Positions 48,501 through 59,959 of a stretch of DNA of 64,000 bases are shown piece after piece (position 1 is the stretch's first letter; the number at the start of each line of letters is the position of its first letter). The stretch is taken from NCBI GenBank assembly GCA_001692895.1, contig KV748176.1, positions 1,550,001 to 1,614,000 on the forward strand, read 5' to 3'. This stretch comes from Cenococcum geophilum 1.58. Taxonomy: Eukaryota; Ascomycota; Dothideomycetes; Gloniales; Gloniaceae. Under the pieces are notes generated by a model that saw nothing but the letters and a program-made list of their open reading frames with translations, searched no databases and was not told the origin of the DNA. Position numbers and translations under genes: made by a program.

Positions 48501-51500
48501 GCATCTATTCTTTTTATAGTCTCTTTAAGACCTATTTAACGTGTTCTTTGTGTTTTTCCTTAGTTATAGAGTAGATAATAATATTATTAAGATATACCAT
48601 AACAAATTTATCTAAGTATTCCCCTAATATATTATTAATATACTTCTAGAACATTACTAGTACGTTTATAAGCCTAAATTATATAACTAATAGCTTATAT
48701 AGTCCTTCCTTTAACCTAAAGGCTACCTTTTATTTGTTACCTTTCTTAATCCTAATCTAATAGCACGCCTATCTTAGATCTATTTTTGTAAAGATTTGCG
48801 CATTACCTATCCTATTCTAGATTTCGCTAATTAAGAGTAAAGGATACTTATCCTTTCTAGCAATACTATTTAACTATCTATAGTTAATACACAGCCTTAG
48901 TTTACCATTTTTTTTTAGTACGAATAGTACTAGATAACCCGCTAATAACTATAATAGTCTAATATATCCTTTTTATAAGTTTTCTTAAATAAACTCTTTT
49001 AGTGCTTTATCTTCTTCTTTAGTAAGCTTATAGATTAGAAAAAACCTTAAACTTATTCCTAGTTCTAATTCTATCTTATAATCCTATACTATATACTCTA
49101 CTAGTTTTTTACTTTCTAGTAACTATAGTTTCTTACCATACTTATAGTATCTCTTTAGTATATAACTTAAGCTCTGCTTAGTCTCTTTATATATTACTTT
49201 AACTTAGTATTATACTAACTTAGCTTATTATCGCGTTTTACGTTATTAAGTATCCTTAATATTAACTTAACCTATAGCCTAATTAATCTTTAGATTATAT
49301 TCCTATAACTAAGGTATTCCTAGTACTACCTTATTATTTCCTAATAGTAATATATTAAACGACATCTTGATTTATCTCCCTTTAATAGTTAACTAAATAG
49401 GTCCTGTTTTAAGATTAATAATACCTCCTCTATAGGCTATCAGATCTCCTAAAATTATCACTAATAAATAAGGGTGCTCCTTTTTTCTGTGTAGTAATCC
49501 CATTCTTTTAACTGCTACTAGTAAGATATAGTTCCTTATTACTTTACTATCTATTAGTACTTTAAACTATTAATCTTACTATTTAACTTATAAATTTAGG
49601 TGTTATCCTTAAATTCCTTTAAGGGTCTAAGGCTCTACTATTAGCTCCCTCTAGTTCTATAGGCCTCTACTTTTCCTAACTAAATCCTGTTTATACCTAG
49701 TTTACCTTTAGCTAATACTTAGTTCGCTTTTTATCTTTAATATACTATAGATACGTGTTCTCTAGGCATTTCTACCACTATTATTTATCTAGGTATTCTT
49801 CCGTAAGGAATCTTTCTAGCTAAAGTATTAAGTCTCCTAACTCCTAAACTTTTACTAGATGCCAGCTATATATATACTTAGCGTTTTAATACTTCTATTC
49901 TTTTACTAACCAATACATTCTTATAGGGTATTTTTAATGCTTATCCTTTAGTACTTTATGTATATTACACGCATCGCCCACGTATATAATCCACGCCAGT
50001 ATATAATATACTTAGTGTCTTAGGTTAACTCTTAGCTCGTCTTTATCCTTAAGTTTAAACCTCTATTATATTAATCTAAACGTTATAACTTTATTTACAG
50101 GTACTAAGATACGTCTTTCGCTTCTCTAGTCCTCTAAACGTTCCTTTAGATTCTTTAATATTATAATTAAGGCTCCCTTAATATAACTTATTGCTTTTTC
50201 TATAATTAAGTAGTCTTAAATAACTTTCTCGTCTAACTATATATAGAAATCTTCCCACTTATTATTATGCCTTTATCTATACTACTTTTAGTATAGCTGC
50301 TAGAGTGTATACGGCTCGTTCGTAAGAAAGTATCTTCTTATTACTATATTATAATAGCCCTTTATATATCGTTCTTTGAACCTAGTTAGAATCCCTAGAT
50401 CCTCTTCTTATTCTAGTTTAATAAGCTACTTAGCCCTTAGTATACCTACTCTAGGCCTATTAGTAATTCTTTGTACTAGCGCTCTATCCCTTATATATCC
50501 CAATATACTAGATCTCTTATCTAGTTTCTATTCTTGCTATAAGGTAATTCTTACTCTAAACTCCTCTATAGTTTCTTTCCTTTCGCGTCTTATGAGTGGA
50601 TCCTTAAAGTCTTCTTACTTCTTAATCTTACTATTAACTCTTTAGTCTTTAGGCTAAACACTACATTCCCCTAGTAAGTCTTCTAGGTCTATATATCTGT
50701 TTCCTAGTCTAGTTACTATTTATACTACAAATTCTCTAATCTAGTTAATAGTCCTTATTTGTGTCTTAAAGTCTTAGTCCTATAGGATTCTTAATTCTAA
50801 GCTTACTTCTAACTTAAGCTTTGCCCCAGCCTTAGTCTAACTAGGCTTATTTAGTGTTCTCGTCTCGTCTTAAGAGTCTTAAATCTTACTTATCTTATCT
50901 TAAGAATCTTATACCTATAGGAAACTCTATCCCGAGCTTATTTATATATCTTTAAACTAAGCTACTGCCCTACTCTATTAGTTTCTGTCTATTATGGGCC
51001 CTTAGGTCTGCCTTATCTTATCTTAAGAATCTTAGTTATCTCTTATCTCGTCTTAAAAATCTTAAGCCTTTAGCTTCTTGCCTTTATTAAGTACCAAAGT
51101 AGTTTATTATCTTACTTCTCTTACGTCTTATAAAGCGATAGACATCGTGTTTAGTAGGGTCTTAATCCCTACTAATATTCCCTATTCTATAGTGGAATTA
51201 TCCTCTACCTCTAGTATAATATCTCCGAGGACTGCGTGCTCCTAGTAAGCCGCCTTTATTGCCTTATTATCATAAAATATTTCGCCTATATTAAATTTAT
51301 CGTCCTTAATGTCCAATCTACGAACTGGTTTATTGGTTCCTCTATACTCTATAAATTTTGGCTCTTATAGCCAATAGCTTACGCTATATTTAGCGTCTTT
51401 ATAAATTTAGTATATATTGTTATAATAAAACGCAAAACTTCTAATTAAACACTCTTTTATTCTTCGTAGTATACTATCATCCCTTAGTATATATATATCT

Positions 51501-52642
51501 TCTACTAGTGGTCGGGTTCCCTTTATTATATAGTAACTTTAACCATCTTTACAATCCCTTATAAAATAACCCTGTTTTCCACAATTTATATAAGCTCTAT
51601 CTTTAAACCATTAACTTTACTATAGAGTCCGCCTAAACGTCTTCTACTGCTAAGATCCCTAGTTTAGCCTCTGCTCCTTAGTCCTATAATTACTAGATCC
51701 TTAACCTTTAGGTTTTTATAGTTTCTTACTCCATCTCTTATAGGCTTCTTTAGTACTACTTAGGTCCATTAGCTCTACGCCATACTATAGTTTCTCTCTT
51801 AGCTTTAGTTGTTACGTACTCTACGCCTTATATAACTATAGAACTCTATCCTAACCTCTCTTAGCCTGTTCCCTTTAGTAGATCTAATTATTAATCTTAA
51901 TCGCTTAATCTATTAACTCTCTTAGGGTATCCGCATCTTCTATTAGGATAATTACGTCCTAGACTTTAGCCTTAAGTCCTTATTTATACTATGCCATAAG
52001 CGCCCTATTATTCTATTCTACTTATATCGCTAACGTCTGGAACTACGTTATATACTTAATTACTAAGGTTTGTTACGTAATGTCTTAAAGTTTTCTTTCC
52101 GCTATAGTTACTAACTCTAGATCTCCAAATATCTATATAAGTTGCTCTATAAATCCTTCCTAGCTTAAGAATATAAACCGTATGTCTTAGTTAGTGGTCG
52201 TCATTCCATTTATCTATATTTCCATAAGGTAAGGCTTAAACTATTTAAGTACTCTTCCCAATAGGAATAGTCCCGCATAGGCTATTCAATCCATAGGTAT
52301 TAGTAGCTTAGCTCCTTCCTGTGTAACCTTAAAGTGCATTTATATAAGGAATCCCTTAAGCTTTAATCTTTCTCCTAAGAATCTTTTAATTAATAGTAAC
52401 TTAACCTTTGCCGCCCTAATCCTATTAACCCTTTCTTCCAACGCTGCATTGTTAGCTGTTAACTAGTTAATTACCTCTTATAGTTATCCGACCGTTATAG
52501 GTTGCTATAAGTTAGTATCTGCCATACTAGTATCATTTCCTGATCTTAAAGTAGTTGCTGCCGTCAATGGCGTCATAGTGGCTGCTTTTAGTAGCATGTT
52601 ATTTAACTTTCTGTCCTTAATACCGTAACTAGGTAGTAATTA

Positions 52643-53067
52643 TATAACGGAACCTTATAGCAGGTACTACAGTGGGCTTATTATTGGGCTAGGTATATAG
52701 GAAATATAAGTATAAAAGTCAACAACGTAATAACAACTGGTGGAGTGGTTGCCCAATAAATTAACTCCAATTATATTCTGAGAATTACTATAAGGAAGGA
52801 ACTATCTAGGTAGAGACTAAGGGTCCTTAAATACACAACCGTACTCCTATAAAATCCTTCTTATACGTAATATACGCCTTATATATAAGGTACGTAAGTT
52901 CCTCCTATTCCTCTCGTTTAATACGTAGCATATTATATAACCTCGGCTACCATTCCTCCTCACATAGCTCTACTGGCTCTATCCTAGACCGTGCCTAAAT
53001 TAACCAACTAGCTTCCTCTAACTCCTCTCCTAGTAGTCGTAATATTATACTTAAAGCGTCCGTAACA
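52643..53067 (-). repeat. 5' LTR of element G
   Basis: 425 bp, the same length as the partner LTR. Plus-strand edges are TATAACGGAACC and GCGTCCGTAACA. Confidence 0.92.
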
Positions 53068-53092
53068 AAAAAGAGTTTATAAAATACTAAAA
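53068..53092 (+). mobile_element. G2 sliver between element G and a solo LTR
   Basis: 25 bp comprising the AAAAA duplication of G, a short piece of G2, and the CTAAAA duplication of the following solo LTR. Confidence 0.75.
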
Positions 53093-53273
53093 TGTTACAG
53101 GACTTAGTTAATCGAGGCACGAGCGCCGTAAAGAACGTATGCAAGCCTGTATAATTAGATTGTCTATTAACAAGGATATTAAGCTAAGGAGCAGAAGATG
53201 GATAAAAGGACGTCTATATATGCGCTAAGTCTTAAGCAAGCCCCTAACTAGATCCGTTACGGGTACCGTAACA
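53093..53273 (-). repeat. Solo LTR in G2 with CTAAAA duplication
   Basis: 181 bp with TGTTAC/GTAACA inverted ends, flanked by CTAAAA at 53087-53092 and 53274-53279. Its 3' third resembles the B LTR (CAGGCTTGC, CTCGTGCCTCGATT, AGTC); its 5' half resembles the 44477 LTR (CTTGCTTAAGACTT, TCTGCTCCTTAGC). It is thus a separate but related chromovirus LTR family. Confidence 0.9.
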
Positions 53274-54217
53274 CTAAAAAGCTTTTAGGTATAGAGAATT
53301 CTAAAAGCATAACTAGAAGATCTATAGATAGATATATATAAAAACTAAGAAGCATAGTAGAGTATTTTATAGAAGATTTCTATAAGGGAATAACTTAAGG
53401 ACACAATGGAGTAATAGGCTTAGTATTAAGACTATAGGAAGAATATATTATTAATAAAATCTAGAGTATTATAAGAAAAGTAATAAAAGAGTATTTAGAT
53501 TGCTAAAGAAATAAACTAATAAGGTATAGGCTATACGGAGGGCTACAACCTATTAAAATACTAGAAAGATTATAGGAAGTTATATTATAGGACTTTATTA
53601 TTAAGTTACTAAGATTAAGAGATCCTATTACCAGATAAGAGTATAATATAATCTTAGTAATAGTAGATAAGTTAACCAAATGGGGCTACTTTATAGCGTG
53701 TATAGAAGAAATCTTAGCAGAAGGTATCGCTAGAATCTATATTAAAGAAGTATTTATAAGACATAGAGTACTAAGTAAAATTATATTAAATAGAGATTTA
53801 AGATTTATAGCAGTATTCTAAGAGGTATTCTTAGCAGAATAAGGAGTTTAAGTAGTAACTTTTACCGCATATTATCCGCAGACAGACGGCTAAATAGAAA
53901 GATTAAATTAAACACTAGAACAGTATCTAAGACATTATATTAATTATACGCAGAATAATTAGGTATTGTTATTATTAGTTATATAGTTTATATATAACGT
54001 AACACTATAAAAAGGAATAGGTATATTACTATTTAAGGCAAATTATGGATATAAGCTAAGAACATTACTATTACTATAGTAAGTAAAGAAAATAAGTAGT
54101 ATAGCTAAAGAAAGAATAAAGATACTAATAAATCTTTATATAGACCTTATAGAATTAGTAAAAAAGGTATAAGAAAGAATAAAAAAGTACTATAACATCG
54201 GCAAAATATAGTACCCT
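53274..54217 (+). mobile_element. G2, segment 3: integrase (fossil)
   Basis: Integrase frame of G2: a zinc-binding N-terminal zone near 53440-53530, then the catalytic core (LVIVDKLTKWGYF-like near 53650-53700, VTFTAYYPQTDG near 53855-53895). It stops at about 54217, where unrelated GC-rich sequence starts, so the 3' end of G2 is lost. Confidence 0.87.
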
Positions 54218-54400
54218 TCCAATGGCCTCAATGGTTGGTGGTTGACGCAATTGGCGCGCAGTTGAGGGCGTTTGGCAACCCGACCGACTAGCCTATGTCG
54301 TGTTTTTTTGACACGTAGCCTGCGCGCAGCCTACGCGCAACCTACGCGCAACCTGCGCGCAACCTATACGCAACCTACAACCACAATTGTATTTAGAGCC
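54218..54400. repeat. GC-rich repeat island
   Basis: Sharp change of base composition. It contains GGTTGGTGGTTGACGCAATTGG, a CGTGT(T)nGACACG hairpin (54298-54316), then five or so 11-bp tandem copies of CCTACGCGCAA (54318-54375) and CAACCACAATTG, which mirrors the left edge. CA and TG survive here. It may be a short TIR or repeat element that ends G2; the class is unknown. Confidence 0.6.
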
Positions 54401-54639
54401 ATCTACCTCTTTTATACTAACAGTACATTTTAGATAATAAAAAAAGGCTACTTTAAAGCTATTTATAAGGCTAGTAAGGCAAATTATATATACTTCCTTA
54501 TATAATCTAATATATTATTTTAGACAATTTAATATAATATTCTAACTGTTTTATAATATATTCTAAAATTATAAGACCTTTTCTACTCTCCCTACGACAA
54601 TAATATAATATAAGTATTTATCTTTACTAGTATAGCATA
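54401..54639. other. AT-rich spacer
   Basis: No gene, repeat or RNA recognised. Confidence 0.4.
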
Positions 54640-55102
54640 TATATATAGCCAAAAAGTAGCTACTAAGAGTAGTAGATATAGGCTGAAAGAAAGGTAGATT
54701 AAGAGCTAGTATATATAATAAAGAAGCTATAGTTATCCTATAGGAGAGTATAGAAAGTCCTACACCTAATCTCCTACTAAAAACTCTACTGGCTCCTCTA
54801 TACTAGAGTCCAGAGTATATATTATAAACTTTATATACTACTCCTTATTCTTAATTAAATTTAATATTACTTTCCCGTTACTATACTAGCTATAGCTATC
54901 CTCTGTAAGGCTGTAGTACTGCTTAAATTATATAAATAACTTATTAGATTTAAACCTTTCTAGCCTAGGCTTGCTAGTTCCTATATTTAGGATAAAGTAA
55001 TATACTAGGGTAGAGGATATATATTCTGCTAAATCTAATAAACTTAGCTAGTTCTAAAAGTTAAATTAGCAAATATTATAGTAGTAGTAGGGTCCTAGAT
55101 TT

Positions 55103-55246
55103 TCTAGCTTACTCTAAAGCTCTCCCTTTAAGACGGACTTAGCGGACTAGTCTAGCCTACTCTAAAGCTCTCTATTTAGGATAGATTTAGTAAACTAGTC
55201 TAGCCTACTCTAGAGCTCTCCCTTTAAGACAGACTTAGTAGATTAA
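55103..55246 (-). repeat. 48-bp tandem repeat, three copies (16-residue protein repeat)
   Basis: Units at 55103-55150, 55151-55198 and 55199-55246. On minus, in the frame of the large pseudogene, each gives a repeat of the form S.ESSRVG with stop codons at likely Trp positions. Unit length is a multiple of three, as expected for a coding repeat. Confidence 0.88.
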
Positions 55247-56552
55247 ATGATATAGCCCGGCTCACCAATAAATAGCCTAAGTTAATAATTGCGTTAGTTT
55301 TGTTATTGCTAAGGCTTATAAGAAACCTCTCTCTTACGTTATCGTTTAGATCCGCTATAAGGTCGTTAAGGTTATCTTTATATAGGTCCTTAATAATTTC
55401 TATAGTTAATTAATCCGGCATTAGGCCTATAGTATATTTAATAACTATAGGCTAAAGCCGTAGCTAGATTCTAAATTGCCGATTTCTAAATATCTAGTTC
55501 TAGCCGCTTAAGAGGTTAGCGTAGGCTTCTATAACGGGTTAGAGAATAGTAATAGGTAGTAAAACACCGGATATACACTAACTACTAATAATAGTGCCAT
55601 AAAAGTTGTCTGTTTCCTTAGACCTAATTCTATACTCCCTAATTGTATAATATATTACTATTAAAATAAAAGTAATAGTATTGCCGGTAAGCTTTTTAAA
55701 TATATTATAAGAATAGAGTAATTAGGCAAGGCTATTCCTTCCTCTACTATAAAATATACTAGCTATACTAGCAACTATCACGTTAGAACGGAAGCGGTTA
55801 TTACTTAGCTATTAACTCTTATTAGTATTTTACTAAATAGCACGGGTAAAATACCTTTGTGTAATCTAGCGTAATAAAATTATAATTAGTTAGTAGTTCC
55901 ATAATCAGTTTGGGCACGTTATTAAACCCTAGCCTATATACCTCCCTTATAATTATACAAGCCTTTATAATCGCGTAGTTCCTAAAGTTCCCTATTATGT
56001 TAAATAGCTATATATAATATTAAGATTGTTAGTAGATAATTTAATATAATATTTCTAGTATATAGATACCTTATAAGCGGACACCGGGTTAGGAATATAA
56101 TTAGCTTTTTTTTATACTACTTTCGGCTGCTTTAAAATAGCTTCTAACTATGCCTTTTTTATTATATCCTTAATGAGGCCTAGAAAGCGGTCGAACTATA
56201 GGTTAATAAAATACCCATTATAAGTCCTAGAGTTAGTTACTAGCCTTACTAGTAAAATAGACCTATAAAGCGCAAATATGGGCTTATGTCTTTTAGGTGG
56301 GTTTTCTTTTATACGTCGCCGTTATAATATCTAGAGGTACTCTTCTCTTACCCGTAGCGTGGCAGTTAGGTTAAAATTGTCTTTATAGTCTAACTCGTCC
56401 TTACTTTTCCTAGCGCTATTTAGGTCCCCTTTAGATTAAATACTAGGTTAGTATACTCTGTATTAGAGGGAGGTTACTTATCTTATAGACGAAGCTATAT
56501 TAGGGTTTAGGCGGATATAGCTTACTAGGGAGAATATAAAGCTAAATATTAG

Positions 56553-56672
56553 TTATTTACGCGATAAGGTATAGATTAGGCGCGTAGGAGAGTATTTTAA
56601 ACTAGCACGCAATTATTTACGCGGTAAGGTACGGATTAGACGTATAGGAGAGTATTTTAAACTAATACGCAA
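56553..56672 (-). repeat. 60-bp tandem duplication (20-residue protein repeat)
   Basis: Two units (56553-56612 and 56613-56672) encoding CQFKILSYAPNLYLIA-type repeats in the large pseudogene. The unit length is a multiple of three. Confidence 0.85.
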
Positions 56673-56789
56673 TCGTTAAGAGCCGGAGGTATATTATAAA
56701 GATACTGCTTTTTATAGTGGTTGGCGGTTAGATAGTAAAGAGAGTATTCTATTTACTAGGGCCTATTAAGTGCTAAATAGTAGAGGAGA

Positions 56790-56839
56790 CTATTAAGTAT
56801 TATAGTTAGACTCTGGTTATATATAAAGGTATAACTTAC
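56790..56839 (-). other. Probable 50-bp spliceosomal intron in the unrecognised gene
   Basis: On minus: donor GTAAGT after a Lys codon, branch-like CTAAC about 18 bases before the acceptor, acceptor TAG. The length is typical of filamentous ascomycetes. Frame class before and after agrees only if these 50 bases are excluded. Confidence 0.7.
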
Positions 56840-59425
56840 CTTAACCAAAAAATTGGGACTTTACGTCTTTAACTAAGCTAGTTCTGCTGCTAGATTATTA
56901 ATAGATTTAATAAATTTATTAATATTTAGTTGCTATTATTTCGTAGAAAAAGCAGGTGTAGACTTATAGTTACTATCCTTATTATTAGAGATTACCCTTT
57001 TTAGTTAGAGGTGGCTATGTATATTCTATATATTGTCAGCTAGCTTAATATATTATATATAACGTTAACGGGGTCTATTATATGCCTGCTCCTCTCTGCG
57101 CCTAAATATAACTAGACTAGAGTTATAATATTACTTATTCTAGCTAGGTTCTACGTGCTCGTTTTAGCTAGGTTCCACATACTTATTCTCTATTAGCGCG
57201 TTCTTCCTTCTATTAGCTAGGACGTAGGCAACTCCTAATAGTAGGCTAGGTAGAGACATAAGGTTAATTATACTAGTTATCCTTATTTCCTTATTATATA
57301 TTAACTTAAAGTAGGGTTCTTACTACTAGTTTAAGTGTTTAATAACGCGTTTTTACGTTTACCTGCTATAGTAATACTCCTATATTTGCCTAGTTAGCAA
57401 AAGGTATAGCTTATAGCTAGAATAGGTTACCTTATAGCTATTTCTATAATATTTAGGGCGTATATAGATTAATAACTTAAAAGAATATATACTGGTATAG
57501 TATATATTAGACTAATGGTAGTATTAGTAGGAGTATTATTACTATAGTGCTTGTAAATAACTTAAATAGGGGTGCATTTATTATAATCAGCTGCTAGTTC
57601 TAACTAGTTACGGTTAAGCCGCGACTGCGACCTATTAACTTATGTTAAGTTAATAGTTAAGAAAATATTATTATATAGTTAAAGATTATCTAATACTATT
57701 TACTATTATACGCGAAACTGTTTTATTCTATTAGTATATCCCTTAGTAGATACGGTATAGGTATATAAAAGGTTAAATATTAATCCCGGCAATAAAAGTA
57801 GTAGGCTAGTAAGGCTCATATCTAAATTTAATAGGGAGGTACTTTATTAAACTACTTTACCCACCTAGGGCGCTAGCTTTTAGATCCTATACCTTATTCC
57901 GGTTTACCTATATTAGGTTTAATACCTATCTCGCGCTTAAAGCGAAGCTTATCCACCTTATCCGTACAGCTTACTAGTATAGATAATGCTAGGGTAGGCA
58001 TAGGCGGTATATAGGACAGTAATAACACTTCTATATAGTTATATTGCTATATTCTACACCCTTATATAATACCTAGTATTTCTACCATAAATATCTAACG
58101 TCATTCTTCCATATTGTTAACCCTACTAGCCTATAGTAAGCCTAACCTATCCCCTATATATATATCGCAATAGTAATTAAATTAAGCAAAATAGTAAGGA
58201 AAGCGTAAGTATAGATATAAGGATTGGGTGTTAGATACTAAGAGCGAGCTAGGGACAGTATTAATATATATTACCCTAACGAGTTTACTAGAAAGAATAA
58301 GTATAAACCTTAGGCTTTATTGTCTAATCCCCTTAGGCGTTTTAAGAATGCCGGATAAGTTATAAGAATATCCTAGGATATATTATTTTAAGACTCCCTC
58401 GCCTAATAGCACGCCGAAGGGCTCTAATATTAAGCCGTCTACCTTTATATATAGTGATTTATTAAACCAGTAAGTATTCTAAATAAAGTAGTGGCTTTAA
58501 GGCGTATAATCTATGCTGCGGTTATAGTTGCCTTCGCCTTTTCTATTATGGGTTAAGGCGTAGAGTAAGGGCTCTTTTTTAACTAGGAGAGGTTTTTTAG
58601 GACAGCTGTAGGTTAAGTATTCCCTTGGTATTAACCCGTTTACCTATTCTACCTATTCTTATATATATAGAGTATAAGTTATCTAGTAAAGGCAAGGGTG
58701 TAGAAATAGAGGGTAAGTAATTATATTGTTCTTGGCTAGTAGCGCAGACTATAAATACAAGTTAGTAACGCTAAATTAACTTTAAGTAGTAACCTACTCG
58801 TTCTTCTTTATTCTATTATAAATAAAAACCTATCTATTTCTTATAGAAATATATCCTTAACTATACTGCGCCATTTCTCTTTATTTATAAGCTAAATTCA
58901 TTCTCTAGCTATCTTGTCGCCAATATAGTAGTAAAGCGTTTCACTCTTAGGGTTAAAGTTAATATCCTAGCCTAGTATGTCTATAAATATATTAAAGCTT
59001 AGATTATTAACGTGTATATCTAGGGCGTTATTCTTACCGGTCGCTAGCTTTTAGGTTAGGATAATTATTAGCTCTTTATCAGCTACCCGCTGGATTATTA
59101 TTATTATTATCCTATATAACCTTAGTGTTCCCTCCTACCTTATTGCCTTTAGTATACCGGCTGGTGGATAATACGCGATAGCGGAGTATAGGAGTACTAG
59201 GTTGCCTATTATAATTTACCTAATAAGAGCCGTTTTGTTTATTTAACGCGTCGCGTTATAGCTATAGCGCTAAGCAAGTTATTTAACATATTTAGTACGT
59301 AGATCCTTGGGTAAACCTAGAAATACAAATAGGAATTTATTAGAGATTTCGTTTAATATTTACTGTATTTATACCTTACTTATAAGGGAGCGTAGTGGCT
59401 ATCTAAGGAGCCCGCGCGTTAACAT

Positions 59426-59959
59426 TTTAATTTTAATATTATAGTAGATTGTATTATATTGTTTATTTATAACCCTAAGATCTCGCTTAAGAGTGTCTTT
59501 AGTATTATGGCTTAGGTTTATTATTAGTGCTATAATTCCAAAAGCGTTAGGGGAGGTGCGGCAGGAAAGACGTTTTAATTACGTGCTAAGACTAATGTAT
59601 AGGATTGTGTAGACAGGTAACTATATTATTTAGTTATATATAAAATAATCGGTTAAATATCTTATAAGAAATAAATAAGCGTATTAGCGAACGCTGCTCT
59701 ATCTACTATACTACCTAGACTTACAAGTCTCCTCCTATCTATTTTACGTCTCCTCTATCTTAATAAGCTCGATTTAGCACCTAGATTCGTTAATACTTTT
59801 TATATATATATATATATATAATTTTTTTTTATCTCCATTGTATTATACTACGTATAATACTATATATGCAGCCTCTAGGCTATAGCGCTATAGTTCTATA
59901 TATATAAATCCCTTTTAGGCAGCTTAATATGTACTAGTAACTATATTTATTAATACTTT
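59426..59959. promoter_or_regulatory. Divergent intergenic region
   Basis: Lies between the putative start of the minus-strand gene and the clear part of the helicase relic. It holds a (TA)n run and a T-rich tract at 59800-59830. Part of it (59640-59760, NKRISER…TYKSPPIYFTSP) may be 5' coding sequence of the helicase gene. No defined promoter motif is seen. Confidence 0.35.

Larger units (their letters stand above)
45166..53067 (-). mobile_element. G-family Ty3/gypsy element G, full-length structure (fossil)
   Basis: 7902 bp with 425-bp LTRs at both ends and an AAAAA target duplication (45161-45165 and 53068-53072). On minus: gag from about 52598, zinc knuckle near 51553-51595 (NCGKQGYFIRDC), protease near 49550-49620, RT at about 48950-48300 (FVMVYLNNIIIYS near 48575-48605), RNase H at about 48250-47780, integrase at about 47450-46600, and a purine-rich tract (GAGGAGGGAGATGG on minus, 45591-45604) next to the 3' LTR. 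It lies inside G2, a copy of its own family, in the opposite orientation. Broken dozens of times. N bases occur at 47094-47264 and 47600-47625. Confidence 0.93.
54640..59425 (-). pseudogene. Large unrecognised gene, RIP-degraded
   Basis: One minus-strand frame can be followed from an ATG at 59425 (MLTRGLLR) to about 56840. Its stops are nearly all TAG/TAA in places suited to Gln or Trp. Legible parts include ILNEISNKFLFVFLGLPKDL (near 59350), LSFNIFIDILGQDINFNPKS (near 58960), ETLYYYIGDKIARE (near 58930) and KNDVRYLW (near 58100). A 50-bp intron (56790-56839) shifts the frame by exactly the amount needed for downstream coding: REEYLQILQRRRIKENPPKRHKPIFALYRS near 56300-56370, ETDNFYGTIIS near 55600, then LNDLIADLNDNVRERFLISL near 55330. 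Two 20-residue repeats and three 16-residue repeats lie near the C-terminus. Below about 55080 the frame changes again (DSSIEEPVEFLVGD near 54780), so the 3' end is uncertain. Roughly 1400-1550 codons. No family recognised; it does not look like gag-pol. It is divergent to the helicase relic. Confidence 0.55.

Noticed and set aside
50376-50645. Plus-strand hydrophobic 89-codon frame
   Set aside because: Antisense of element G gag on minus; apparent conservation with 41991-42194 only reflects the shared gag.
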